Source: Lithospermum erythrorhizon (Eukaryota > Streptophyta > Magnoliopsida > Boraginales > Boraginaceae). From it: a DNA stretch of 64,000 nucleotides. Below are positions 1 to 11,130 of the stretch, piece by piece. The notes below the pieces were generated by a model. It saw only the letters and a list, made by a program, of their open reading frames with translations. It ran no database searches and was not told the DNA's origin. Position numbers and translations under genes: made by a program. The DNA lies in contig JADFUC010001179.1 in assembly GCA_019722365.1 (NCBI GenBank), forward strand, positions 62,001 to 126,000. Reading direction: 5' to 3'. Each line of letters starts with the position of its first letter. The first letter of the stretch is position 1.

Positions 1-1758
1 AACATATTTGTTGATTAATTAAAATCATTTTTAGAGTAGGGAGGCCATACATTCAAAAGATTTCATGAAATAGTTATAAAAATATATTAAAAATGAGATA
101 TAATAATTATTGTAAAGTTATTAAATAATATGTTTATTGTATGATAATTTTATGTTATCCATGGAATAATTTAACAAACTTCAAACTAACTTTGTTCAAA
201 TTTGAAGATATGATTTTTTTCTATGCTAACTTTATGAGATGTGATCATATTTTACATATCAATTAGATCGGTTAAACTTGAAGAAATCATAATCATACAT
301 GTTAAGAATATTTGGGGAAAGCATAAATGTCTTTACAAAAAAGAAAAAAACATTAATTCATATTCACACTTTTAAAAGTATATAGATGTAAACAAGGTAA
401 ACGATACATGTCTCCTGCCAAAAAGTAGTCATAAAATTCACTATCTACCGTCCCTTTCCATGTCCTTGTTTCATTTTCCTCTCATTTATGTATTTGATTT
501 TTAGTAGTTGCTTTTGTGTTTGAAGGGTTTCTTAAATTGACTAAGCACAAACTGAAACTATGCGTTTTAGGAGTGTGCAGATACGTTTATAGGCTGAACA
601 TTTAGGAGTATTAACATTAATATTTTTCAATATCTTTAAAAGACGAGAATAGCCCATTGAAGCGGGGTGAGGATGATTGATAATAATAAAGAGGGTAGTT
701 GTTTTGAATTAATCCAAAAGTAGAAATAGGTTAGAATATAACAAAATCGGTGGAAACGATTTCCCATTCTTAAAAAGATCATCTGAATATTTAAGATTTC
801 ATTAAACATGCAAATCTGACTTCTAGTAAGTAGGAACTCAATCATCCATTTGTTCGTAAAGGCAAAAACTAAGTACACTACAATAAATACCAAAACAACT
901 CCTTGATTTCCTTCAATTACCCAACAAAATATCAAATTCATTACTTTCCACCTCCTCGATCAAATATACCAAATTTCTCTAGAAACTGGCTGAAATTCAT
1001 TAATCTCTTGCTCAAATTTATTAATGAATTCTGTAATCACTGATGAAACAAAACATAAATTTCGAATCCCCTTTGAAATCACAACAACTAACCTTCCCGG
1101 ATATTACAACAACTAACCTTCGGTTATCCAAGCAGGAGACTCCATATAGAGCTAAGTATAAGAGCATTAAAAAGATAATCTGAGCCAAACATAAATGATA
1201 ATTTATAGATTGGTAAATATACATTGTTGGTTAGGTCCAAGTCGGGAGAAGGTCACAAGTTTGGCAATTTAACATAGCACTCGAAACACGATATTCAACA
1301 CAAACGTCCACTAACTCAGTCCCCTTCCCGGCCTACAAATCGGGAACCATCCCGACATAATCGTAATGCATCATCTTCATCAACCTTATAAATTTTCAAA
1401 CCTAAATCCTTATCACTCCAATACTCTCCCAAATCTTTGAACATTGTTAAGTCACGAGTACGACCACAGAACGTAGTCCAATCAACATCATCAACAATTT
1501 CTTTAGCAACTGTAAGGATGAATCCCTTACTACCGATACATACTCCCCAAAAAAATGTCAACTTTGGCCTGTACGTATGTCATGCGGATTAACCTTGATT
1601 AACCAAGCGGTTTTGGCGGCCGCTTGATGCGGCTTTCCAATAGAAATATCTCGAATCGAAGACATTTATCCATTGATATTATCAAATTATCTTAGCTATA
1701 TTATTATTCATGTTTGGGTTGTAAAGTAAATGAAAAATAAAAAAGCAAATGAAAAAAG
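1..1758. other. AT-rich intergenic DNA, no recognised gene
   Basis: Low-complexity AT-rich sequence. A minus-strand open frame at 1316-1561 (81 codons, acidic, several Trp and Asp) matches no family I know. Its in-frame upstream sequence is short and I see no splice context, so I do not call it a gene. A further plus-strand frame of 72 codons at 1759-1977 is equally unsupported. Confidence 0.5.
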
Positions 1759-2274
1759 ATGGAAAGTGAGAGCGTATGGGCAATTTATGATAAAAATTTG
1801 AAACCTCGAGCTAAGATCTCGCTACTTCAATATGAGATTTCCTTAAAACCGCCGATGCAATTTTGCCAGCGAGTTACACGTAAAGAGGCAAATGTCGCGA
1901 GTTGTACCTCAATTGGTACCCAGAACTCAAACTCTTTACTGATTGAGCTGTCGCGGAAGCATCTGGGCAATTTATGATGAACTGAGCAATTGTAGTGTGA
2001 TTGTGATGAATAAAATGAGTTGATTAAATAGGGGTTGTTTTGAGATTCATATCCGAATCATGTATGCTGATTGGTTAAGAGAGGTTTGACGCGGATCGAG
2101 ATGTTTGAATTTGGGCCGTTGGATGGGGTTTTATCTACGGTGGGGGTGATGGGGTCAGGGAGAGGGTTTGTATGAGTTGAAAAGTTGTGTTGTGGTCGAT
2201 TGGAATAGAGATAACTTTTTTATTTTATTTAAATCGATAATTGATATTCATTCATACTTAATTCTAGTTAATCT

Positions 2275-2730
2275 AATTAATGGTTAATAGTTTCATTCGA
2301 TTTTAAAATAATTTTCATAACCATCAAGGCTGAATAATGGCTAATTTAGTGAAAAAACAAGTGAAATGTTAAGAATGATTAATTTAATTCTTAATGAAAT
2401 ATTAGTAGTTTCATTTGAATTTTATATAATTCTCATAACCATGGTTAAGTTAGTTCAAAATATACAACCAAAACGTGCAAAAAATGATCAATTATGATTA
2501 ACAATAGTTAATTTAATTCTAAAATAATAGATAAATAATTTAACTCATTTTTTTAACCATTCTCGTTGAATAATGGTTAATTTAATTGAATAAAATAATT
2601 AAAATATGAAAATGATTCATTTAAGTGTAAATGAATGATTTTAATTTTTTCATAGTTTTGATAACCATTTTCGATGAATAATTATTAATTTAATTTTAAA
2701 ATATAACCAAATCGTACAAAAAATGTGAAG
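2275..2730. repeat. Degenerate tandem repeat, about four units of 100-130 bp
   Basis: A motif recurs near 2278, 2400, 2530 and 2640: a run of AATTTAATT-type sequence, then ATAACCAT, then a GTTGAATAATGG-like block. Copies 2 and 4 both end in a similar stretch close to CAAAAAATG. The units are diverged, so the array is old. I see no coding potential in it. Confidence 0.5.
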
Positions 2731-2939
2731 AGTTTAATACAAGAAATGAAAATAAAATGAAAAATAGAATATAAACCTCTAGGCAAACATTGAAGAGCTA
2801 AATATGGTTGCAGTTTCAATAAGAGGGGATTTCATTTTTCCTCTGGTAATATATCCGAATGGTCCAGCTTTTCTTTCGGAGTACATCTAGGAGGGATCTG
2901 AAGCAATGGATGCTAATGACTGATTACAATGTAAAAAAA

Positions 2940-3420
2940 AACTCTTGTATCCAGGGCCGATCCCGATCAAAATATAGAGTATTCGTTTTTTCTTGTCTGA
3001 GGATTCGAATACGCAAAAAAATGTGAATTTTATCATGGCATAATTTGAGCTGACATTAGCTTACAACTTAAGCATCTTTGAACCAACAAATGATTTATGT
3101 GACTAAGTCTCGTTATCTGCATGTTTATTCTTGCGATAGCTGAAGAAAACTTCAATAATTAATCAAAGCTAACTAAAGCTAGTAATTAGTTGAAGTTCAT
3201 GTACTAGCTTTTAATAAGTTTGTTGAAAATTAAAATTAAAACTAACTGGAAATAATTATTAGTTTATCGCAAAAGCTTAGAGGAAATTAATATTATGAAA
3301 ATTTGTAACTTCTGATATTGTACCAAAAATAATGCAGGTAAAACATTGCCTAGCATTGTAAAAAAAAACTTGGGCAAAATGGATACAAAAACACAGCAAA
3401 ATAGATAAAGCAGATAAAAA
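2940..3420. other. Intergenic DNA with a possible hAT terminus
   Basis: No gene seen. At 2953-2967 the sequence CAGGGCCGATCCCGA resembles the CAGGGCCGG-type terminal inverted repeat of plant hAT elements. No matching second end was found nearby, so this is only a hint. Confidence 0.25.
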
Positions 3421-3449
3421 ATTGGCTTGTTACAAGATTAGAACTTGCA

Positions 3450-4587
3450 GGTTGTATTTCTCCATCTTTATGTTTCCCTTCTGTCGTCGGCTTCCCTCGC
3501 CATACTGGAGTTATGGTAGATATGGCACCTAGAGAATATTATGTTGGGGAAAAAGCACAACGTAAGAGAGGAGTACTTGCTGTGAAATCTTATAGTACAT
3601 GTTTGAAGGAACTAATAAGATGGGATTTTATGGAGAAACTATTGCAATCCACTCTCTCGATGAGCTAGCAATAAAATCTGAAGAACACCCTATTTTGTTC
3701 ACTCATTCACCGTTCCTCTCGGGACAGTATCAAGAAAAATTGACAACTTATGTTCGAGTCATTTTATGTCCCGGCCATGTACACCATCATGGATTCTGTC
3801 TCTTCACTATTTGCTAGTGGGAGGTCGACAGGTATCTGACTTATTTTAATTGACGTTTTTTATTGTATAATTACCAATCTGTTGACGTTAATGTCTTAGG
3901 TATTACCATTAAATTTGGACATACGGAGAACTACACAACTCCAATATATGAAGGATATGCACTTCCACATGCCTATTATAACTGTCTTTCAGGGCCGAAA
4001 TTGTTGTTATCGAAAATTTGAAGGAGAAATTGGGTTATATAGCATTGGATTTTGAAAGGGAACTCAAGTTAGCAAAAGAGTGTCCATCATCATTTGAAGA
4101 GTCCTATGAGTTACCAAGTGGACAACTACTAGTAGTTCATCATTCAACTAGGTTTTCCTCTCTGGAACCTATTTTCCAACCCTCGTTAATTGGTTTAGAA
4201 GATGGTGGGATTCACAGAAGTGCTAACGATTCTATCATGATGTGCGACGAAGATATTAGGGGAACATTGTATAAGAATGTTGTCCTTAGCGATGCTTCAA
4301 CTATGTTTCCGGGTTTTCCTGAGCGGATCACCAAGGAAATCGCTAGCCTTAGTGCTCCAAACAACTTCAAAGTCGAATAGGGATTATAGTTCATGGATTG
4401 GAGGCTCAATTGTTGCATCCTTAAATACCTTCCATCAGGTAACTTGTAGCTTAATATGAAGTATTTATCATATATTAATAAGTTAATAACACCATAGTAA
4501 TAATGATGCTTGATTGAAATGTTCAGATGTCGATCTCCAGGGCTGAATATGGTCCGGGACTTGTCCACATGAAATGCTTCACATGAT
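3450..4587 (+). pseudogene. Actin pseudogene with introns kept
   Basis: Three blocks translate to diverged actin. Block 1 (about 3455-3830) runs from the VFPSVVG / PRHTGVMV region through VGEKAQRKRGVL to MYTIMDSVSSLFASGRSTG, with a frame change near 3650. Block 2 (about 3901-4437) holds PIYEGYALPHA, KEKLGYIALDFE, FQPSLIG and STMFPG and ends near SSWIGGSIVASLNTFHQ, after an in-frame TAG at 4378. Block 3 (4528-4587) is MSISRAEY to HMKCF plus stop. The gaps sit where plant actin genes carry introns (Gly about 152 and about codon 355), so this is a copy of a gene, not a retrocopy of mRNA. The 5' part, including the GFAGDDAPRA segment, is missing. Frameshifts, stops and many replacements at conserved positions make it non-functional. 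Confidence 0.85.
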
Positions 4588-4589
4588 GA

Positions 4590-5190
4590 CCAGATATATA
4601 TTGAATAGCCAAATTGTTGAGCCTGGAAAATAGATCTCTTACTCTTGTTGAAAAACAGAGCAAATAATGGTCAATGATGATCAACATAATGGTAAAATGA
4701 TTCGTCTTTTATCGAAAGGCGAGAGGAAGTGGGAAATCACTATTGTTCCTCATTAAGAAAAGAAAGAAAAAAAAAAGTAAAGGTGACATGGTGGACATGA
4801 TTTTTTTCAGTAAATAATTTGGACTTGCTAAGGGAAAGCTTGTATTGAATCTATGAATTCTAAGGTTTGATGATGGATTTCAGTAGCACTAGTTCAATTC
4901 CTGTACTTGTTTTGGTGTACGTAAGACCATGATTTGTTATATGAAGGGGAATTATTAGCTTTCTTTTCAATTTTTTGAGCAATTACCTTTCAGTTCTAGT
5001 TTATGTTTGAGTACATTTCTTTGATTCATTATCTTATACCCTTCCACCAAAAAAGACAGTTTTTTTTTTTTGGTATTTTGTTAGCTTTTATAAATTTTGA
5101 GCTCGGACAATTTCATATATGAGAAGATGGATAGACTTGCTCAAGCAATTAACAGTCCTTATGCATAATAACATCGAATTGATCTAGTGA
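4590..5190. other. Intergenic DNA downstream of the actin pseudogene
   Basis: AT-rich, with A and T homopolymer runs. No gene, RNA gene or clear repeat seen. Confidence 0.4.
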
Positions 5191-5207
5191 TTAGTGAATT
5201 TATTCAG

Positions 5208-5335
5208 GCATACATTAAGGGTTTGATTTTTACGGTAAACAAGCCTATCGGTAAATCAACTAGACCGAGTACAACTATATTTACATTTCGCTTACCATTT
5301 CTTGACCAATACCAGGGATCATTTGCACAGGTTTT
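5208..5335 (-). pseudogene. 3' fragment of a cysteine-rich peptide gene
   Basis: About 90 bp here closely match the 3' end and 3' flank of the intact cysteine-rich peptide gene at 9593-9892 (the matching part there is about 9555-9645), in the same orientation. Shared words include ATTTTTACGGTAAACAAGC and AGACCGAGTACAACTA. Similarity fades after the region encoding the last 10-15 residues. No ATG, signal peptide or cysteine framework remains. It looks like a truncated duplicate, most likely the remnant of a local gene duplication about 4.3 kb away. Confidence 0.7.
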
Positions 5336-5594
5336 ATATTTAGAGGGACGAATATGCAATTCGAACTGAAACCTTTTCGGCAATTAACTCCACCAACCGC
5401 ATTGACATTGCAATCTAAACAAACTGTAACATTTTTACTATCTTACACATCTTTTCTAATGAGTTGAATCCTTACAAGGACATGCACTTCTGTCAAAAAG
5501 ATCCTTTCGAACAATAGCACAGATCGATATGACATGATTGATTGTTCATATTTATTTAATTTTAAACATTATCTCTAAAGTTTTTTCCTTTCAA

Positions 5595-7613
5595 TTAATG
5601 ATCTTGAATGGAAGCTGACGACTCCATAGTTTTCTTTTTCAAGGAAATAATAATATGAGTGACTCCTGGTATTTCTTTGGCCATGCAATTAGCAATTTTG
5701 TTTTGATATCTACTGAACATGTCATCAAGCATCCCTTCATCAAAATGATGAAGAAGCATTGGTTCTATAGCAGATCTCATAGATTTCATTACGAAGAATC
5801 CGTCATTTTTGTCAAGGGGTGTTTCATACACATTGTAATCAGTCCAATCAAGTTCCAAAGGCTCAAGATGATCAATGATGAAGGATCCTTCTTCTTGGAT
5901 TAGAGTTGAAATTTCATTTGGGGTTGGATTGTAGTATGGGATATTAAATGAATGAAGTTCTTGTTCTTGGATATGCCCCTGCATCATCATTTTTTTACTA
6001 GTGTTAGGAATCTAACATGACAACATGTAACTAGGTGAATAAAAGTGTCATCTAATCAACGAAATAACTTACATTCGTCCAGGATTTGTATGCTTAAATC
6101 AGATTAACTATAATATGATAAAATACTAGATAGAAAGAAATATGACAAAATAAATAACACAATGATTTTATTCTAATCAAATGAGACAATCTGACAAAAT
6201 ATAAAAAATGGAATAAAGGCAATCTTTATGGGATGGAGAGAATCTATCCAGAACCATATCGGATATAGCTTGACCCGCTCGTATTAGTAACATCCATCGT
6301 TGCCAATTTCTGTCCTTGTCCTGCCTTGCATTGTCAATACCATGCCCCCTCCAGGAACCAATTCAACAGCTCGATGTTTCAAAAACATGGAGAAATCATT
6401 ATGGAATTGTTTATGGTATGCCTCCTTCACACTGCTTGGGCATTTACTTGAAAGATAGATACTTTCTTTGTTATTTTCTAGTCCTTCAGGAACCTATATA
6501 TATATATATATATATAATAAATAACATGTTATCATAAGTATATACCGACTCCATATTGGTCAAAATTTTATAAAATATAATAACTCAAGTTGTTTGGATT
6601 TAAGAATTTTCTACTTGCATAATTTAGCCTTTTGCCAAGGAGGCAAAAAAATCTCAAACTTTGTTATAGCAAGAAAAATTAGTGAAATTTGGAATTATTG
6701 CAAGACATTAAATTGAAAACAGAATCAAAATAAAAAAGACTTTGATAAGGAAGTCAAACAAGCGGACATTACCGGGCTCTTCAACTAGCAATTTCAAAAA
6801 ATTAGTATATTCATCTTAAAACAAACAACTAAAAGGGACTAATGTGTTTCAGGAAAGCATACCTGAGACAACCAATGTAGGCTATATGAGGAATGAACAA
6901 AATGAAGACTTTCAATTGGAAAAAGGCGATTATAAAATGAACCAGGAACTCCATTATAGTAACATCGTGGGACATCATGATTATTTTTCTCTTGTAACAA
7001 TCTGAAAACAGTGTTAAAATCATTTCCAGGGAGATCATTCAAGAAAACTTGAATTTCTTGGGATTCAAGAGCTAGTCTTCTTCTTGTTCTAGAAATTGTT
7101 TCAACGAGTTCTGAGGTCACCAACAATGAGGTTGGTCCAGATGAACAACCTAAGTCTGCAATGCAAATGGTTCTTGAAGAAGGGTTATTAGAAAATAGAT
7201 CATCGATGGCTCTTGTCCTTATTGGCTTGGTCATGACAATCACCTTTTCCTGCCACCATATGTGGCAAACATTATATTTAAGAATTCGTTCATATATTAT
7301 ATTTTGTATCACACTTTTTGTTAAACTCAATTCAAAAAAAAAATTGAAATTAATCTGCATGTGTCAAAATTTTGATGAATTGTAATACAAAAAAATCATA
7401 AACATTATAACATTAGACTTAAAATCAATAATATACATATGCATGTATAATTATAATTATATTATCAACTACTTTTTATACGGAGCATTAAAAATCGTTA
7501 CACATTTCGTCGTCGTCCAAGTAGAGGGTTACCTGAATTGATGAGTTCTTTGCATAACTTGATTCATCATTCCCTCCTTTCATATGGAGTACGCTTGTTG
7601 TTCTCCCTCCCAT
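5595..7613 (-). pseudogene. SABATH carboxyl methyltransferase, disrupted
   Basis: SABATH enzymes transfer methyl from S-adenosylmethionine to carboxyl groups of salicylate, jasmonate, IAA and similar acids. Four exons are visible. Exon 1, 7533-7613, encodes MGGRTTSVLHMKGGNDESSY and ends in Q. Exon 2, 6863-7249 (129 codons), has TKPI, the SAM-binding IADLGCSSGPTS, FLNDLPGNDFN and the active-site-region SSYSLHWLSQ. Exon 3, about 6246-6493, runs VPEGLENNKESIYL to VPGGGMVLTMQGR. Exon 4, 5595-5978, runs GHIQEQELHSFNIPYY to the stop. All other junctions are phase 0 with GT-AG. Exon 3 carries an in-frame TAA (6284-6286), and a frame change precedes the GQAISDMVLD motif. No GT donor follows it; the sequence turns directly into a Stowaway-like end. 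The intact frame would give about 360 residues, the usual size. The substrate cannot be named. It is probably a recent pseudogene, though a sequence error could explain the frame change. Confidence 0.82.
6110..6245. mobile_element. Possible Stowaway-like MITE end abutting SABATH exon 3
   Basis: Plus-strand GCAATCTTTATGGGATGGAG at 6220-6239 resembles the right end of the MITE at 8162-8418 (AATCTTTTTGGGATGGAGGG). It abuts the point where the exon 3 donor should be. A left end was not clearly identified. Insertion here would remove the donor splice site. Confidence 0.45.
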
Positions 7614-7830
7614 ACTTTTTCCTTTCCACCTTAATTATATTCTACCAAGCTTTAATTTATGTGAAATCTTAAGAGTATTACTCCGTAGTATTTATAGATA
7701 GATGCCCCGACCCATTAAATATATTCCTTTTATTATAGCATCATATTCCACATTTTTTATATAGAAAGATGCGCCATTATCAAATAGGCACCAACCCCAG
7801 CATTCCACTAAAATGGGCAAATTTGCCGCT

Positions 7831-7990
7831 GGCATAACTCAATTGTTAAAAAACTAGAGTGTTAAGTATAATCACTTTCGCCTCTTCACGCAATGTACGT
7901 TCGACTCTCATAAGGAGCGACTTTTTGTTGAAAATGTTAAAAGAAAGGCTCTAGTACCCAAATCAATTGAGACATATCTCACAATTAACT
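7831..7990 (+). repeat. tRNA-derived SINE, older copy
   Basis: Starts GGCATAACTCAATTGTTA (A-box-like, tRNA 5' half) and has GTTCGACTC at 7909-7917, fitting the RNA polymerase III B box GTTCRANNC. A second, inverted copy of the same family lies at about 63555-63731. The 3' end is not sharply defined and no target duplication was found. Confidence 0.55.
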
Positions 7991-8161
7991 CCTCCGGAAT
8001 ATCTTAGAACAATGACGTTGAGGGACTGTTACTGTGACGTTTTCATAATTTTACTAAAATGGGCTAATTTCAGTTTCAATTATAAGACTTACCAAACTTT
8101 GAAGTATTATTTAACATAACTTTAATTGGAATCAAAAATATCATATTATTCGTAAATCATA

Positions 8162-8418
8162 CTACCTCCATCTCAAAAAGATTGTCCCATTTTGACTTTC
8201 ACGGTCTCCAAGACACGGCTTAAAACGTAAATATCTCTAATTATACACGCGTGAAAATTATAAAAAGTTGATATTTCAAAAATATATATTGAAACGAATC
8301 TAACAAGATCCCACATGCCTATATTATTTCTTATCGGCTAATGAGAATTCATGGTCAAAGTTTATAAAGTTTGACCCAAAATAGTGAAATGGGATAATCT
8401 TTTTGGGATGGAGGGAGT
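8162..8418. mobile_element. Stowaway-type MITE, 257 bp
   Basis: Flanked by TA on both sides. The terminal inverted repeats begin CTACCTCCATCTCAAAAAGA on the left and, read inward on the minus strand, CTCCCTCCATCCCAAAAAGA on the right; pairing continues for about 30 bp. There is no coding capacity. Size, TA target and CTCCCTCC termini are those of plant Stowaway elements mobilised by mariner-type transposases. Confidence 0.85.
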
Positions 8419-8419
8419 A

Positions 8420-9550
8420 TTAAAATATTAGTTTCTATATACAATTCTCATCAAATATTATATTCCGTATGATATATAAAATTAAATAAGTTCAAAATTT
8501 AGAAAGGCAGCTATTAAAATTCAAACTAGACAATCTTAATCGAATAGAGGGAGTAATAAGGAGTGAATTGTTGGATGGTATGGTCTCCAACGAACTTGCA
8601 CATTGGCCCCAATAATGACAAGATCACGGCAAGGTAACAGTTTTGTTTTCAATATTGACAGAAATATTACAATTTGATGCTCATTTAGACATTAAAGTCT
8701 AATAGACAAACATGATTGGTGACTCCATTTTATGAACTTTGAGGCACATCTTATATTTAATTTTGCCTCCAAACTTAAATCAATTTGTTATTCCCTCTCA
8801 CCTCCCCTCAGTACACCATCATATCATCACAATGATTTGAGAAAATCAATACTTTTGAATTCTTTATTCAATAGTTCTCAGGTTATATCAGTAACATATG
8901 ATTGTGTGAGAATTTCTGAAAAGTGTTTTCCCAATTTGGAAAAAATTATTAAAATACATTAAAAATTAACAATATGATTGGGAATTTCTGAAATGTGATT
9001 TTCCAACTTGACATAGATTTGGTATATTGATCGTGGTGGATTGGTGGTTTCTATCCACTAAACCACACCATAATGTAAGAGTTAAATCTTAATCTCAGTT
9101 TGAATTTGGATTTGAATATTGTCTTACTATCATAGTTCCAGTTGTTATTATTGAATCGAGTGATTCGTAATCGTTCGGTAACTACCGACTCGTTAAAATC
9201 AGTTCGAAATTTGTTCGGTTTTGTAATTCGAAATAATTATGATGCTTGTCTTGATTTAGAATTCGATCTGATTCGACCATTATCAACTTGTTTAATTTGG
9301 TCTTTTATCCCTTTTATAAATTTGTATCAAATAAGTCCTAACTAATAAATATATACATCAAATTAGAGTTGTTATCGAAAGATTCATTAATCCCTAAGGA
9401 TTTTTTATTTGGTAAAGTGAGATTGAAATTTGCTATGGTTTTATATGTATCATCTAATATTTTATGATGAAAGGAGTATCAACCAATGATTGGTATGCCC
9501 TTTTGATTCCAATAATCATATGTATGCATGAGTGAACTTATTCGCCGCCT
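8420..9550. other. Intergenic DNA
   Basis: AT-rich. Short frames at 8732-8962 and 9142-9345 have no recognisable domain and are probably chance. No RNA gene seen. Confidence 0.4.
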
Positions 9551-9592
9551 ATTAAGGTTCTGATTTTTACGGTAAACAAGCATACCGACAAA

Positions 9593-9892
9593 TCAGCTAG
9601 ACCGAGTACAACTACATTTACATTTCGCCAAGCATTTCTTGCAGTCTTCCGGCCTGGGATAGCCTCCATTACAGTCACATTTCTTGATACACTTGAATTT
9701 ATCATTGCCTCCCCAAAGACAAGTTGCCATACATCGCATTATCGGAACACATCCAGGGCAATTATTCTTCATTTGGTTCGTTATACAGCTGCTACACCCC
9801 TTTCCATCTGATGGGCAACCTTGTGTAGAAAGTAGCATCTGGAGCAAAATCAGTAGGCACATAATATATCTACCCTTCACCCTTTTCTCCAT
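9593..9892 (-). CDS. Secreted cysteine-rich peptide, 99 aa
   Basis: A single-exon frame with a hydrophobic N-terminal signal (about residues 10-25, MCLLILLQMLL) followed by a small mature region with about 15 cysteines, spaced C-x6-C-x2-C, then CPGC, CMATC, CIKKCDC and C-terminal CKKCLAKCKCSC. Lys and Gly are frequent, so the mature peptide is basic. I do not recognise the family. The layout (signal, dense cysteines, basic, about 75 residues) is that of plant secreted disulfide-rich peptides, many of which act in defence or signalling, but no activity can be assigned. The ATG at 9892 was chosen because upstream codons in frame lack an ATG and a TATAAA-type box lies about 90 bp before it. A partial copy of the 3' end lies at 5208-5335. 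Confidence 0.75.
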   Translation of the reverse strand: MEKRVKGRYIMCLLILLQMLLSTQGCPSDGKGCSSCITNQMKNNCPGCVPIMRCMATCLWGGNDKFKCIKKCDCNGGYPRPEDCKKCLAKCKCSCTRSS

Positions 9893-9969
9893 TTTATATC
9901 TCAAGATGAAGATAACTTGTTTTCTTGTGTTTTTTTCTTTTTGGGCACACTTCAATCTTGAAATTTCTG

Positions 9970-9986
9970 CTGTTTATATAGCTCTT
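9970..9986 (-). promoter_or_regulatory. TATA box of the cysteine-rich peptide gene
   Basis: On the minus strand the sequence reads CTATATAAACAG, about 85-90 bp upstream of the chosen ATG. That leaves room for a start site about 30 bp downstream and a leader of about 50 nt. Confidence 0.55.
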
Positions 9987-10039
9987 GTAGTCTTATATGA
10001 CAAGGTTATGGTCTTTCTAGCTAGTAACCAGGTTGCTTA

Positions 10040-11130
10040 ATTCAACTAGTTTCAGAGTGCAGTAATTTATGAGATGGTCATTTAATGTTTGTCATCCTTG
10101 GAGTTTGTCCCTATATTGGGTTGCTCAAAATTTCATCTTCTAGTTTAAAGTCAAAGGATGCCTACAATTCTATGCAAATGTTTCAATTTTGCCACCTCCA
10201 GATTTATCCTAGACTAAGTTCCTGCCCTAGGTTGTAACTGCAACATGACAAGAGAGTGAAATAGATGCAATCACATATCACTATCAGAGTAATACTGAGT
10301 TTAATTTTAATTTTAGAGTCAATTTAAAAGTCATCTAATCACTAAATAATCATATCATCAACTTACAAATGAAAGTATGATAAAAGATAATCAAACATTA
10401 ATTAATTTTAGGATGGAATCCATAAACTATTAACATGATATCAAAAGTTAATAAAACTTCACATTAGCAACTCCGTCCGATTGATGATATAATCAAAATG
10501 GACTAATAGTCAACCACAGGAAGATACAGCCAAATAAGAAAAAATTAATAATATTGGAGGTTGACTAAGTACTTTTTAAAAACAAATTAATATGTGTTTG
10601 AAAAAAATAAATAGTAAAATTTTATTTCATTTTTTCGATTAAGGAGGACAATCTACCCTTCATATATAGTTCAGATCTCCTTATTATTGTCAATATTGTT
10701 AATAACTTTTATTATTACAATTTTTATTTAAGTAGACACGAAATAAATTATGCAATATTAAAAAATATTTTTATTTAATTTAATTTATAATTATATCTTT
10801 TGTTTTAATATTAAATATTATTGTCAATGTTATTAATAACTTTTATTATTGTAATTTTTATTTGGTTAGACACAAAATAAATTATGCAATAATATATACA
10901 AGATAAAGCTCAATTCGTACCAGTAACTTTGTGAGTTATCATCCACAAGATTTTATATATATATATATTAGTTACAATTACATATTAGATTTGATTGAAT
11001 CCAAATTTTTGCCACCATCTTGAATAAATTCTTCAAGCCAGCGATCCCTCTTTGTCATGAAGAAGTTCGGCTCTGGAATGCAGAACATCTTGTTGCAAAT
11101 TATTGGAAAAATAGTAGTAGTATATTGAAA
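10040..11130. other. Intergenic DNA with an 80-bp direct repeat
   Basis: No gene seen. Two diverged copies of about 85 bp lie at 10680-10765 and 10812-10895 and share TAATAACTTTTATTATT and AAATAAATTATGCAATA. Confidence 0.5.
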
